Below, one piece after another: positions 1 to 10,477 of a stretch of DNA of 64,000 nt. The translations under genes and the position numbers were made by a program. The notes under the pieces are model-generated. The model saw only the letters and a list, made by a program, of their open reading frames with translations, ran no database searches and was not told the origin of the DNA. The DNA is from Blepharisma stoltei (Eukaryota; Ciliophora; Heterotrichea; Heterotrichida; Blepharismidae): positions 186,001 through 250,000 of the forward strand of contig CAJZBQ010000033.1 of the NCBI GenBank assembly GCA_914767885.1, in the 5' to 3' direction. How positions within the stretch are numbered: position 1 is the stretch's first letter; each line of letters begins with the position of its first letter.

Positions 1-921
1 AATATTTCTCAAAGGGGCTTTTTTGCTGCTTTTTGTTTTAGAATTCCCCATTCCATGAGAAGAGAGGGTTGCTTCCCTAGCATAACTAGAGCAGAATTTG
101 TAAAGATAAAACTAATATAAAATGTTAAGCTTCACTTAAATTTTGCATTAAAGTAACAATTAGACATTATTATAACGAAATTATACTCATATCTAACTGT
201 TAAATAAAATTGGCAAATTGAACTAAATTTGGTATAGCACACCCCTCTTGGTTTGCTCACCATTAAGTACTCCCTCCCCATGTCACCCGCCTCCTGGCGG
301 TCCTGAAAATTTTAATTTTAAAATATTATTTGACAAGTCCCCCTCAAATATTTTAACTTGTCAAATTAATATTTAGCATTTAAAATACTTGGGACCGTTA
401 GGGAGTGTGTGGAATGAGGAGGGGGTGCTCAGGGCCGATCCAAAACTGGGTGTAAGCTATAATTAATAAAAATGTCCCTTTAAATAAAATAGAAAAATAC
501 CAATATTTCAGAAATTTGAATATGTATTGAAAATAGGTTTAAATCTCATAATAATAGCGTAAAAACTTTTAGATTTTATGATTTAATACTGAAACCTTTA
601 TTAATTACATGCACAGTATAAAATGATAGTTAGGGGTAGTCCTACAGCCAAGCTCAGTGAAAGAAGTCTATGACTTCTTGAGAGTTATGGCTTCAAGAGA
701 AATGGCCCACACTGAGGCTGTTGTGGGCAGAGTGATCCAAAGGGACTTGGGACATGGACAGTTTAACGGTTAGACCAATCTTGCCTACCGTTATTCATAT
801 CTGTCAATCCAAGCTAAGACCACACGAATCAGGACTTGAATAAGAGTATTCTTATTATCATTAATTACATGAACTAATCAACCCATGTTTTCCAAAATGA
901 TTTCAGGATCAGAAGCTTAAC
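1..921. other. Gene-poor AT-rich stretch
   Basis: I see no supported coding frame here. A G/C-richer block at about 240-440 contains a short foldback near 330-366 (TTTGACAAGT ... ACTTGTCAAA) and C-tract/G-tract edges reminiscent of the MITE ends seen elsewhere in the window. The only well-defined element is the target-duplication-flanked insertion at 612-859, listed separately. Confidence 0.6.
612..859. mobile_element. Retroelement-like insertion with 12-bp target duplication
   Basis: The 12-mer ATTAATTACATG occurs at 600-611 and again at 860-871, bracketing 248 bp that are clearly richer in G/C than the surrounding DNA. Such a direct repeat is the signature of a target-site duplication left by a non-LTR or SINE-type insertion. 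No reading frame or pol III promoter is convincing. It lies outside recognised genes. Confidence 0.6.
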
Positions 922-2165
922 TTAGTCTTTGAACTCATATCCTCGCTTAGACAAAAATATAGGATTTGCTGACTGCTGTATTGGTGTCGAAGGCATTGTT
1001 ACCGCAGCTGATTTTTCATCATAAACTTTAACCGGAGCTACTTTTTTTGCAACTATTTCTTTTTTTGAATTATATATAGGGGACTGACTTGGTGAGCAAG
1101 GCACAAACCTGAAAGCTCGTGTTCTATCCACAGAAATGTTTTTTGTTTTAGGCTTTTTTATGTAAGGAGAATTTGGTCCTGTATCTGCTGTTGAAGTGCA
1201 TACAGGCGTGCTCGAATTAAATTTTTTTGTTCGAGGTTTCATAGGCTTAATAGGAATTTCGTCTAATCCTAATTTTTCAAAATCATCTAAAAAACTTAGA
1301 ATCCCAGTATAAGTAGCATTTTTCTCTTTGTTGAAAGTCTCCCCATAGTAGTTATGGATAAGCGGAACATAAGGAATCGCCACCTTACTTGGTTTTGAAA
1401 CTGCTTCAGTCAGCTCAGGCGTGAAGGTCCTCAGAATTTTATTTTCGTCACTGCTTATCCTCGTTTCCGATTTTATTCTGGAATTTGCATCAAAAGTGAA
1501 ATTATTGATTTGTTTTTCTGTAAATTTCACGTCAATTTTTTCAGGCTGCTTAATTAAATTATCTGGGGATATACAAAATATCCCTTTGACTCTGGGAATC
1601 TTGTGAATTTTTTCGTCAACTGGAGTAATTCGTTTGGTTAAGCTTAGATCAGATGATGATGAATTTATTTCACTTTCGATTTTTGTGATCTTATTCCACT
1701 TCGTGAGCTGAAAAAAATTTTATTCGCTAATGGTGGGATTAAATTTTATAATAATTTTTTTTTTTTCAAAATTTAAAATAATCCAAATTTGCAAAAATTG
1801 GAAAGCAAATATTAATTTAATTTGTAAAATTTATGTTCTAACGCAATTTGTTTAAAATTAAACAGAATTACTAGAGAGTTCATGATATTAATTATCACTT
1901 ATATATCAATTTTTTTTTAAACAATTTTTTGTTCATTTGCAGAGGGTTGCGTTTTGGGCAAAAAATAGGAATTTTTTCAATGGTTTTGTTCGCTCGCAGA
2001 GGAGGGGGAATTAGAGAATCTTTCTTTGAAGCTGTTTTTTATCAATTTTTCATGGACTGATTGATCTTCTTTCTTGAAAATTTTGGTTAAGCTGATTTCT
2101 GGTACTATACTTTTTTTGTTACTGAGCGAGCCTTTTCTGGGTCTTAATACAGTGTTTACATCCAT
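922..2165 (-). CDS. Unknown protein split by one IES
   Basis: The family is not recognised. The protein starts MDVNTVLRPRKGSLSNKK at 2165, is interrupted at 2013 and resumes at 1711 with QLTKWNKITKIESEIN, running to TAA at 922. The interrupting block is a decayed family-A MITE. Flanks are TAA on one side and TCA on the other; keeping the TCA copy restores the frame (ERFS-QLTKW). The predicted protein is about 313 residues, basic, rich in Lys, Ser, Thr and Pro, with no membrane segment and many SPxxP-like stretches, as in a disordered scaffold or cytoskeletal protein. An open frame on the opposite strand at 1421-1606 is a shadow. Confidence 0.6.
1712..2013. mobile_element. IES: decayed family-A MITE (302 bp)
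   Basis: The interior matches the family-A copies at 10978 and 50725 (a run like AATTTGCAAAAATTGG, then AAACAGAATTA and ATTATCACTTATATATCAA), and one end keeps the C-tract plus GCGAGCGAACAAAACC. The other end has lost the outer half of the hairpin. TNA flanks differ in the middle base (TAA and TCA on the gene strand). Confidence 0.75.
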
Positions 2166-3065
2166 TTGAATTGTAATTCTAATAAAAATCCATATGAGAA
2201 TGCCAGAGCATGGAGTGCTATTTTAATTTTAATGACAGAATGTAGGTATGGTTTGATATCGGCGAATTTTTTAATTATTTTTTAGTTTTCGGAAATTCTG
2301 TTTATTAAAATCATATAAATTTAGATAGGAAATTTATGAAAAGAAGAAATATATACTCATAATTATCTTAATGGGAAATTAAGCAACTATTATTGAAAAT
2401 ATAATAAAATTATCGTATCGCTGATAAAGAAAATTTATAACTGATAAAAAACTTAATGGATTTCAATTTTTTTTTATTAAAGCTCAAAATAGCAGTCCAT
2501 GATTTTTAAAAGAATTGCTAATAGCTAGAATTGATCGTTACAAATAATGATAAAGTATTTAAAGTATAATTATTGCCTATATATACCTTATTTTATATTA
2601 ACATCTTTCAAATTAATTAAATAAATTAAAACAATTATCTTGTGTAGAAAGAAAAAATTATCAATATCATCCTGCCTAACTTGCATTTATAGCGAATATG
2701 GAATATTAAAATACTCACATATCACCTTAGAGACATAATTTTTTATTTATATAAGTAAAGACCTAAAACAGTGACATCAATAAAATTCTCAAATAAATCA
2801 TTCATTGGAATCTAAACTTCCTAAATATCAAACTATCCTCTTTATAATATCTCATAAGCCATATTTCACATATTATATTAGCACCAATTTTATGGTGAAC
2901 AATTATATATTGGCTATTAAAAGAAGTTGTTTCCAATAGCCTTGCTCAATAAATCATTATCTTAATTTATCATTTGGATAGGCACACAACCTTTGGATTT
3001 ATAAAGATAAAATTTGTTAAAATGGTTGATCAACCATGACAACTCACTCATCATATTATTTATAA
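2166..3065. other. AT-rich intergenic region
   Basis: About 900 bp, strongly A/T, between two divergently transcribed genes. It should hold both promoters. I recognise no gene, RNA or repeat in it. Confidence 0.5.
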
Positions 3066-5313
3066 ATGTCATTAACTGTAGGCATAGAGAGCATTTTTTG
3101 CTTGGTGCTTATTACTCTCTCTATGATTTTATCAGTATACCTTCCAAAATTTAAGGTAAATCCAATTTAGATAAATTATTTGCATGAATCTAGCATAATT
3201 ATATTGATTGGAATTGGACTTGGAGCTATTATGGACTCCGCTGGACACACTCTTTCAAAATTTAGCTCTGATATACATATTTAAAGAGACTAAATACATA
3301 ATAATTCATTTAAAAAATCTAAAAAATTTCTCCAAAACCTTTATAATTGTCATTTTTATATATACAAGTTGCCCTATGATGGCACATTGAGCGCCATCAT
3401 CGGGCATTTCCTATAAAAAGCTCTAGATCTCTCTTAATCAATATATCTTTTTTGACTTTATTTTACCACTCCTAATTTTAGCTGCAGGTTTTAATATGAA
3501 AAGACGGCGATTTTTCAGAAATATTGGCCCGATTTTTTTATTCGGGGTGATAGGCACTTTTGTGTGTTTTATTCTAATTGCAGCGATGTCTTATGTATTA
3601 AGTGAATGGGGAATTATAAATAACTCAGGCCCTACTACATATTTGAGTCCTAGTGAAGTGTTAGCTTTAGGAGCTGTTTTATCTTCTTCTGATGTAGTTT
3701 GTGCCCTTGCTTTGGTTGAAGAAAATAAAACTCCCAAATTGCATTCTATTTTATTCCCGGTGAAGAATTCCTGACCCTTCTGGTATGTTATTGGAATGCT
3801 TGCTAGACAATAAGGCTGCTGGCATTACCAATCAAGGGATTAAAAGGGTGAGCTTCTGTCTAAAACACCCTGCTGAAGGAGAAACGCGTTAAACTCTAAA
3901 TAATTAATATAGCATTCTATTTTATTCGGGGAGTCTATCATTAATGATGCAGTGGCAATTTTGCTAGTAAACGTGGTCAAAACAGTAAAATTTACCGATA
4001 TTAACGAAATTGAGGTATAGCGCTTTCCCGAGGATGGCGCGGAATGGCGCCGTCCTCGGGAAAGTCAACTAAGCATCCACACGGGAACTGGGAGTTCCAC
4101 GTCTGGATGCCATTTTTGACATGTGGGATCCAAACTTCCACATGTCAAAATGGCATCCACACGTGGAACTCCCAGTTCCCGTGTGGATGCCTTCCTGGCT
4201 TTCCCGAGGATGGCGCCATTCCGCGCCATCCTCGGGAAAGCGCTATATTTATATTTTATGCTTTGAATTTTAAAAAAATTATATATTTTGTAGGCTTATT
4301 TACTTTAGAAATTATTATAGATCAAAATAAGTTAATATACAACTAATCCAATATCCTTTACTTTTATTGGAACTTTTCTATATGTAAGTATTACCAGTAT
4401 TTTGATGGGAGTCATCTTTGGGCTAATCGCGACTTTTATGACAAAAAAATTCTACGATTTAAGAGATGAGCCTAGCAAATCCATTGGCTTGTTATTTTAT
4501 ATTTCCTTTTTAGGCTATATGGTATCAAAAGCAGTTGAATTATCTGCTGTAATCACACTATTGGTGAGCGGTATTATATCAGGGCACTATGCTTGGTATA
4601 ATTTATCAAAAATTTCAAGAACTTCTGTAGCTAACGCCTTCGCCTTTATCGGTGAAGCCTCAGAAGCACTAGTTTTTGCTTATTTAGGAGTTTCTGCGTT
4701 TACTTATTATGAAAATGATAGAATGGAATGGAATTTTATAGTCACAGTTTCAGGGGCTAATGTCATTGCAAGACTAGTAGCTGTATTTGGATTAGTCTGA
4801 ATGGTGCAGCTGCTTTCCCGTGGGAAATTTAAAATGTCAATTAGCGCTATTTCAGTTATATGGATGGGCGGAATAATTCGAGGTGCCGTTTCTTTTGCCT
4901 TAGTGCTTGATTTGGATTTTAATAATTCAAAAATCCTTCGCACGACTGTCTTAGGAGTTGTGATAGGCACCACAATTGTTTTTGGAACTATATTACCACT
5001 ATGAGTACGCCTTGTTAAGCCTGATGAAGGCTCTGATGATCGTGGAACTGAGGTAAAAGATGACGAAATTTCCCGTTCTTTATCAGGCAGGAAAAGTCTA
5101 TTTTTAGCACAAGACGAAACCAAAGTGTATAAAAATTGAGTCCACAGAATGTGAAGAAATATTGACGACAAATATGTAAAACCTTTGTTAATACATAAAG
5201 AAGCATTAGAAGAAGTCAAAAGAGAAAAAGAAACCCTGTCTGTTAAGAGTGAAGAGCAAAGGAATAATAGCGACATAGCATCAGCTAGCACTACTTATAG
5301 AGAGTTACAATAG
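3066..5313 (+). CDS. Na+/H+ exchanger (NHE/CPA1 family)
   Basis: Membrane antiporter exchanging Na+ (or K+) for H+. ATG at 3066 follows an in-frame TAA. A 15-nt intron (GTAAATCCAATTTAG, 3156-3170) follows PKFK. Three IESs (3274-3445, 3749-3919, 4018-4353) interrupt membrane segments, and removal restores FFDFILPLLILAAGFN, SILFGESIINDAVAILL and EVSFTFIGTFLYVSITS. Family signatures are visible: LP-LILAAGF in the N-terminal core, GESIINDAV with the conserved Asn-Asp pair, and RGAVSFAL in the C-terminal core. Several in-frame TGA codons must be Trp (for example at 4798). The cytosolic tail is short and charged, ending at TAG 5311. The length, about 520 residues, fits a short-tailed NHE. Whether it sits in the plasma membrane or an organelle cannot be judged. 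Confidence 0.9.
3274..3445. other. IES in NHE gene (172 bp)
   Basis: Joining GATA (ending 3273) to TCTTTT (starting 3446) at a shared TA gives SSDIFFDFILP in frame. The block contains stops in the gene frame and a small GC-rich foldback (GATGGC ... GCGCCATC near 3377-3402) that resembles the big palindrome in the third IES of the same gene. Confidence 0.85.
3749..3919. mobile_element. IES with 16-bp direct repeat (171 bp), SINE-like
   Basis: GCATTCTATTTTATTC stands at 3741-3756 and again at 3912-3927. Removing one repeat plus the intervening DNA restores HSILFGESIINDAV, a diagnostic NHE motif. The insert is richer in G/C than other IESs. A 16-bp target duplication with no terminal inverted repeat suggests a retroposed element. 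The duplication contains two TA dinucleotides usable as excision sites. Confidence 0.85.
4018..4353. mobile_element. IES with 228-bp GC-rich palindrome (336 bp)
   Basis: TA at 4016-4017 and 4352-4353 mark the ends; excision gives EVSFTFIGTF in the exchanger. Positions 4018-4245 form a foldback. The outer 34 bp (TAGCGCTTTCCCGAGGATGG...) are perfectly inverted at the far end, and an inner arm built on GCATCCACACGGGAACTGGG is inverted again around a short centre. The remaining ~108 bp are AT-rich. A shadow frame spans the palindrome only because it lacks stops. Confidence 0.9.
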
Positions 5314-5455
5314 ATATTACTTAAGAAATTATAGCTTAATTATTCCTACTGATATTTTACAATATCTTTTTCAAAGATTCGTAGCCTATCTTTATATCCA
5401 TTATATTAGGTGTCCTATTTTTAAGAAAAAATAATGATTTTAGCCAATAATAAAT

Positions 5456-5797
5456 TTATTTACTATTATTAATCGGTAGTAGAAAAGAATTGAGCATATC
5501 CAAAATAATATTTACATCCTTGTCATCGAAATTACTCGATTTAAAAGTGTCTGAAATATTTTCAATAAACGCATTAAATTCGTTCTGAGTTATATTGAAA
5601 GGTTGATGAGTTCGCTTAAGTTTTGATCTCATCCCTATTTCAAGGTTAGGTTTTAAGCAGTGGGTTAAGCCTTTATAAAGAGCGTCCATTTCTTGGTCGT
5701 TTCTATTTTCAAAAAACATTGATAGAGTTGGATGCCGGTGCAGCCTAATAACAGATTCTTTTATTAGTTTATCAGCTACGCTTCCTCAGCTTTTCAT
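5456..5797 (-). CDS. Globin-like protein, probably truncated haemoglobin
   Basis: The small protein (about 113 residues) starts MKSWGSVADKLIKE at 5797; TGA is Trp in that start. The pattern HP-LSMFFENRN, GMRSKLKRTH and FNITQNEFNAFIENISDTF follows the truncated-globin layout: B/E helices, a proximal-type His before a helix opening with It--eF, and a C-terminal amphipathic helix. Truncated haemoglobins bind haem and O2/NO and are common in ciliates. The assignment rests on pattern recognition, not alignment, so confidence is moderate. No IES or intron interrupts it. Confidence 0.55.
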
Positions 5798-5831
5798 AAA
5801 TTCTCTTACTCCTGCTAATTAATAAAACCTA

Positions 5832-7445
5832 TTAGTAATTTTTTTTGCTATTCTGATTGTAAAATATCATTCTTTTAATGAGGGTAGCTAGAAGAAAGAC
5901 GTTTGTAATGCGACTTCTCCCTTCGTGTGCAGCTTTGGCACGTTTATCGAAGGTTTTAGAAATATCATCAATATGCTTTGAAGCAATATCAATATATTTT
6001 AAGCCTTCAGCCTTTTCCAGACCTACAAAGCTCAGATTTCTAAATCTATCTTTGTTTCTTGCAGGCTTTACTGGAGGGTCTATTTTTGTTTCTACAAAGT
6101 TAGTTATTGGATTATCAGGCTTATTCGGCGAAATTCCTATCATATTATAGGGGATTCTTCCCAAACTATCTGACCGTCTTTGGGCTAAATAAAATTTCAA
6201 GTTCTCTTCAGAGGACTGATTTAAATTGAAATTCAATTTTGGATGAATTTCAAGCAAATTTGCTTGATCTTCAAACTCTTTAGCAAGCTTATCAACATAA
6301 TAGTCTTCTTGTCTTGTTTTCTCTGGAGGGTGTCTATTTTCGGTTCTATAAATTTTTTTTCATATGATCTTTTTTTACAGCATTTTTTGTAAACTTTTAA
6401 AGGGTTTGCATTTATTTCCCAAAATTGCATAAAAAGATTTTCAAATAAAGGTCTATTTTCTTCTAGAATTTCTTCACCTTCTTCTTCTAGATTAATTTTA
6501 TGTGTAGACAGATTTAGCTTAATTTTTGGAATTGTTTTTATTCTTTCATTTTTTACTTTCGGCAGACTTTTTCGTTTTTTTATAGCAGCTTTCGAGTCTC
6601 CTTTAATTTTATGGCCTTTGCAAGACAATAAAATTCAATTGTTGTTTTGGTCTCTTATAAAATCAGTAAAAAGCTCTTGGAGGTTATTTACCTTTTTTAG
6701 ATAAAAATTGTTAATAATAAAGCAAAGCAAAGAAAGTGCTTTGCTAAGCTCAGGGATAGTTTGGTGGCTTATAATAACTCTATAGGTCCCTGGTAAGGAA
6801 TACTGAACCACAAATTTTTGATATTCAAATTGGTTATCTTCCTCAGGATTTTGGCCTTGAAAAGGATTTTTGTCGGTTTCTTTTGTATGATTTTCAAGAA
6901 AATAGCTTTGGGTTAAAAAATCTTCATTTAGATAAATTTGTGATTTACTGCCTGCTAAATGGGATCTTTTTTTCATAGGAGTTGTATGAGGCTTTAAGCC
7001 TCCATTAAAAATGCTTTTGTAAGGGAGTGAAACAGAAAATGAGCTAGACTGCAAATTGCTTGTATAGCTATAAGGAATTTCTTTATTGCTTCGGCTTTGT
7101 GTTTTTCTTGACTCCCTCCTTTAAATTTGAACAAAAAAATATAATCTTTTAATTTTCATTTTTTTAAGTAAAAAATAATATTTTCTATGCAAATAGTTTA
7201 ATAACCAATTTGAAAATTTAACTATAATTGTTCTATTTTAAGTTTTAAGTAAAGCAGGATGCTATTAACAAAAGCTAGCACTGTGAGCTGCTAAATTTTA
7301 CAAAACTATTTTTCATTATTTTTTCTGAAAAAATTAACCTCTTTTAAATTGTGTAACAAATTTTCGATTTCAATTTAAAACGGTGGACTGAGTAATTTTG
7401 ACGAGGGTATATATAGTTTTGTTCAATAGGGTTTATATTTGACAT
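5832..7445 (-). CDS. Unknown protein with one non-TA IES and a frame break
   Basis: Not recognised. It starts MSNINPIEQNYIYPRQNYS at 7445, is interrupted by the 280-bp IES at 7112-7391, and resumes RKTQSRSNKEIPYSY. One TGA (Trp) lies near 6632. Around 6350-6357 the frame changes at a run of eight A residues: upstream YEKK, downstream YRTENRHPPEKTRQEDYYVDK, both clearly coding. No TA-bounded or GT-AG removal explains it, so it may be an assembly error, a real frameshift or a lesion. The product would be about 440 residues, hydrophilic, without membrane segments. The upstream frame (7433-8080) is also open through this start if one candidate intron is not used, so the two may be a single gene. 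Confidence 0.55.
7112..7391. mobile_element. IES: family-C MITE, TGA/TCA-flanked (280 bp)
   Basis: Flanks are TGA at 7109-7111 and 7389-7391. On the gene strand joining at TCA gives QNYS-RKTQ in frame, and no TA pairing works. The left end reads CTCCCTCCTTTAAATTTGAAC, close to the family-C TIR at 44913. The right end is decayed. Confidence 0.8.
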
Positions 7446-8080
7446 ACTGTAAATCGTTTGAGGTTTTTTATAAACTCAATGGACTCTTACCTTTGACGCA
7501 TAGTTGCTAATAGGTGGGATAAACCTTTGAAGTCTATGATAATAATGAGGGCATTCCTCAAAAAGTTTTCTTGCTTCTTCTGCTGTATAGCACACCCTAA
7601 TTTTGTCATTCATCGCAAAATGGATGTATTTAGGTACTTTATACTTAGATATTGCTATATTTCCTTCTGATTTTTCAAAAAATCTATCAATTGCTTTGCT
7701 ACTTTGTTCAGAAACTATCGGTCCTGTAGGGTGGTTATAGAGAAAAATAGGTAAACGCTGAGAGGATATATATAATAGCGTTTCAGGGATTTTTACATCG
7801 ACTCCAAAATTATGACAGCAATTCGCTAATAATAAATAAATTTCTGGGCCATCTCGGCAGTTTTTTAGCAAATTTTGGATTTGTTCAGTTTCTTTTACAG
7901 CTTTCTTTTCTAAAAGTAAAGAAACTTTGTCAGATTGTGACTGACAAATCAGCTTTAAAGGCGACTGTGTAGCATTGTGCAGGATTTCTTTTAAAGCTTC
8001 GATTTCTCTTCTTATCTCAACAGTCCTGATTGATGCCTAAAGGTAAATCTTACTCGATCATCATTCGAAGAATCAGTCAT
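7433..8080 (-). CDS. Unknown protein, two mini-introns
   Basis: Not recognised. Start MTDSSNDDR at 8080, then a 17-nt GT-AG intron (8037-8053), then ASIRTVEIRREIEALKEILHNATQS and about 170 residues including IYLLLANCCHNFGVDVKIPET and YIHFAMNDKIRVCYTAEEAR. A 16-nt GTAAG...AG candidate follows YASK. If used, the protein ends FIKNLKRFTVCQI at TAA 7433-7435, overlapping the next gene's ATG by a few bases. If not used, the frame runs straight into the next gene (TGA as Trp), giving one fused protein. The N-terminal third is predicted helical/coiled. No catalytic motif is visible. Confidence 0.55.
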
Positions 8081-8540
8081 AAGTGACACAAATTAAAAGT
8101 AATTAAATTAATACCAGGAAAAATTCTTGTTAAATTCGAAGAAAGCTGTTTATAGAGCAAAAAATTAATTAAATAGAAGAAAGGATTGTTTATGAAATGA
8201 AAATCAGCATTTTTATGAAAAATATAGCATTTCTCAAGCTTGAGATTTATTAGAAAAATTGTTTTGATTGAGCTTAATTCCATATTATAATTATTAATTG
8301 AAATTTAAGAAGATATTTAAAGATGATTTATTTATTTTTAAATATTTACAATAATCCGCAATATATATATAAAAACTAAAATTAAATTTATTTTTATCAA
8401 ATTGAAAATTTGAATAATATTACAGTCTTAAAACTATATTATATTCAATTTTTTTCTGGCATCTGCATAATTATCTCACCTAAAATCCTCTTCAATCTAT
8501 TAATAAAAAACAATAATAAATTCTTTAAATAATAACCAAC
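8081..8540. other. AT-rich divergent promoter region
   Basis: This 460-bp, almost pure A/T spacer separates two head-to-head genes and presumably carries both promoters. No recognisable element or RNA gene; the 68-codon minus-strand frame in it is low complexity and not credible. Confidence 0.5.
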
Positions 8541-10348
8541 ATGGGAGTCTGTTGCCAAAAGGAATATTCTTCTTCAAAACGGCTTATTTCCCCAACCTCA
8601 TACTCCAAAACCACAATATTAAAATCCTCATACCCTGACAGTATCTCCAAGTATTACACTTTTATCCGTACAATAGGCTATGGGGCTTTTGGGACCGTCA
8701 GAGAAGCCACCCGCATTAATTCATACGAAGTCCCTATCCACGAAACTACTGAAAAGCACTACGCAATAAAATCAATCAACAAAAACAAAGTAAAAAATTA
8801 TTTAAAATCTCTACAGAACGAAATCAGCATTCTTCATATATTAGATCACCCAAATATAGCCAGGCTCTATGAAATTTATGAGGACGAAATGTATATTCAT
8901 TTGGTTTCTGAGTATTGTGACGGAGGTGATTTATTAGAAAATTGATCTGCACATAGGATTTCTTCTGAAGCAGAAATTGCGAGAACTATCCAGAGGGTTT
9001 TATTAGCCATAAATCATCTGCATAGCATGCATATATGCCATAGAGACATAAAGCCTGAAAATATTTTATTTTTAAATAATCAGCCAAATTCTGAAATCAA
9101 AGTTATTGATTTTGGGTTCGCGAATAAATTTTTGGGAACAGAAATGGACTCTTTTGTAGGGTCTCCAAGATATTTAGCTCCAGAAGTAATTAAAGGAAGC
9201 TATGGAAAGCAATGTGATATTTGGTCTGTAGGAGTTATGATGTATTTTTTATTAGTAGGAAAATTCCCATTTTCTGGGAATTCGATGCATGACCAATTTA
9301 AGAAAATTTTAAAAGGAGATTTTTGTATTAATAATCCTGGATGAACTTCAATGTCTGCAGAAGCACAAGATTTGATATATAAAATGCTAGTATTAGACCC
9401 TGATAACCGTATTACTGCAGCACAAGCACTGAATCATAGCTGGTTTAAATCAGTTAATGAAAAAATATATCCAATTGATCAACAAATTTTTCAGTCAATT
9501 AAAAAAAATATATACCGAGTCACTGTGTGTTCAAAATGCAGCCTTTAGAAGCCATCTATCTAAATATGGTGTAAATAAATAGAAAATTCATATATAAACT
9601 GTATAAAGATAAAGGAAAATTATGAAATATTGCTATGAAAGTTTTAGTAAGAAATCTTTCTCAAGAACAAATAGAAGACCTAAAGACTGCATTTCATGAA
9701 ATTGATAGAGAAAAAACTGGATTTGTGAGGGCCGAAGATATACAAGCTTGCATGGAAAAGAATGGATATCAAATGGCTAAAGAAGAATTCAATAATTTAC
9801 TCCAAAAAATTGAATATATTTTTTTATAAAAAATAAGCCAATAAATTATTTGTCTTATTAATTCTTGTATTTAATATATATAAATATATATAGGAAAAGG
9901 CAAATTAAATTATACTCAATTTCTCATAGCAGCCCTAGACAGAAAAAAAATTATTGACGAAGAAAACACATGGATGACTTTCAGGTATTTTGATATTAAC
10001 GCTGATGGGAAAATCTGTTTAAATGATCTGAAAAGTGCTATAGAAAAAGCAGGGTGCTATATATCAGAAACTGAATATCGAGAATTACTGCAAGAATTTG
10101 AGCTGAAATTTGATGAGGATATTAGTTATGAAGATTTTGCTGATATTATGAACTGTAAAGATTATTTAGGTTTTACTGATGTTTCAAGCTCTTATTGTAC
10201 AGAGATTGATGATAATAGCTTAAAAGTCCCAGTAAGAAAGTTAAGCACAAAGCGCTTGACGAATAGAAGATGCTCAGTTGTAGAAGCAATGAAAAGGGCA
10301 AGGAGAAGTACAATGGATCCACAATTATCGTCAACTCAAATTATTTAA
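8541..10348 (+). CDS. Calcium-dependent protein kinase (CDPK)
   Basis: Ser/Thr kinase activated by Ca2+ through its own EF-hands. It starts MGVCCQKE, a classic N-myristoylation (Gly2) and palmitoylation (Cys4/5) signal, so it is likely membrane-tethered. Kinase landmarks: GYGAFG loop (~46), HAIK-type Lys (YAIKSI), HRDIKPEN catalytic loop, DFG (VIDFGFANK), APE (LAPEVIKGSYG). TGA encodes Trp at 8943 and 9342. A 72-bp and an 89-bp TA-bounded IES interrupt the regulatory half. Removing 9515-9603 restores the junction helix (KKNIYKDKGKLWNIAMKVLV), and removing 9817-9888 restores the second EF-hand region. The third EF-hand (DINADGKICLNDL) is canonical; the others lack several ligand residues. The tail after 10190 is basic and Ser/Arg-rich. 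Confidence 0.93.
9515..9603. other. IES in CDPK junction helix (89 bp)
   Basis: TA at 9513-9514 and 9602-9603. Joining gives AAA AAT ATA TAT AAA GAT in frame, and the expected kinase-to-EF-hand linker appears. No GT-AG intron of normal size fits as well. Confidence 0.85.
9817..9888. other. IES in CDPK second EF-hand (72 bp)
   Basis: Bounded by TATA runs at 9815-9820 and 9887-9892. There is no GT donor near the left edge, which excludes a normal intron. Removal gives LLQKIEYIGKGKLNYTQF, which aligns position by position with the end of an EF-hand unit. Confidence 0.88.
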
Positions 10349-10477
10349 GCTATTTGCTAATAATATAAATACAAAAAATACTTAAAATTCATAATTTTAA
10401 ATTAATTAAAAATAATTATCATATAAATTCATGATAAATAAAAAATTCTTCCCCAATGTAATTATTTTTATTCTTAA

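Noticed and set aside
4044-4346. 100-codon frame over the NHE palindrome
   Set aside because: It is open only because the palindrome is G/C-rich; it lies wholly inside an IES.
4707-5291. 194-codon minus-strand frame opposite the exchanger
   Set aside because: Antisense shadow of a well-supported NHE coding sequence.
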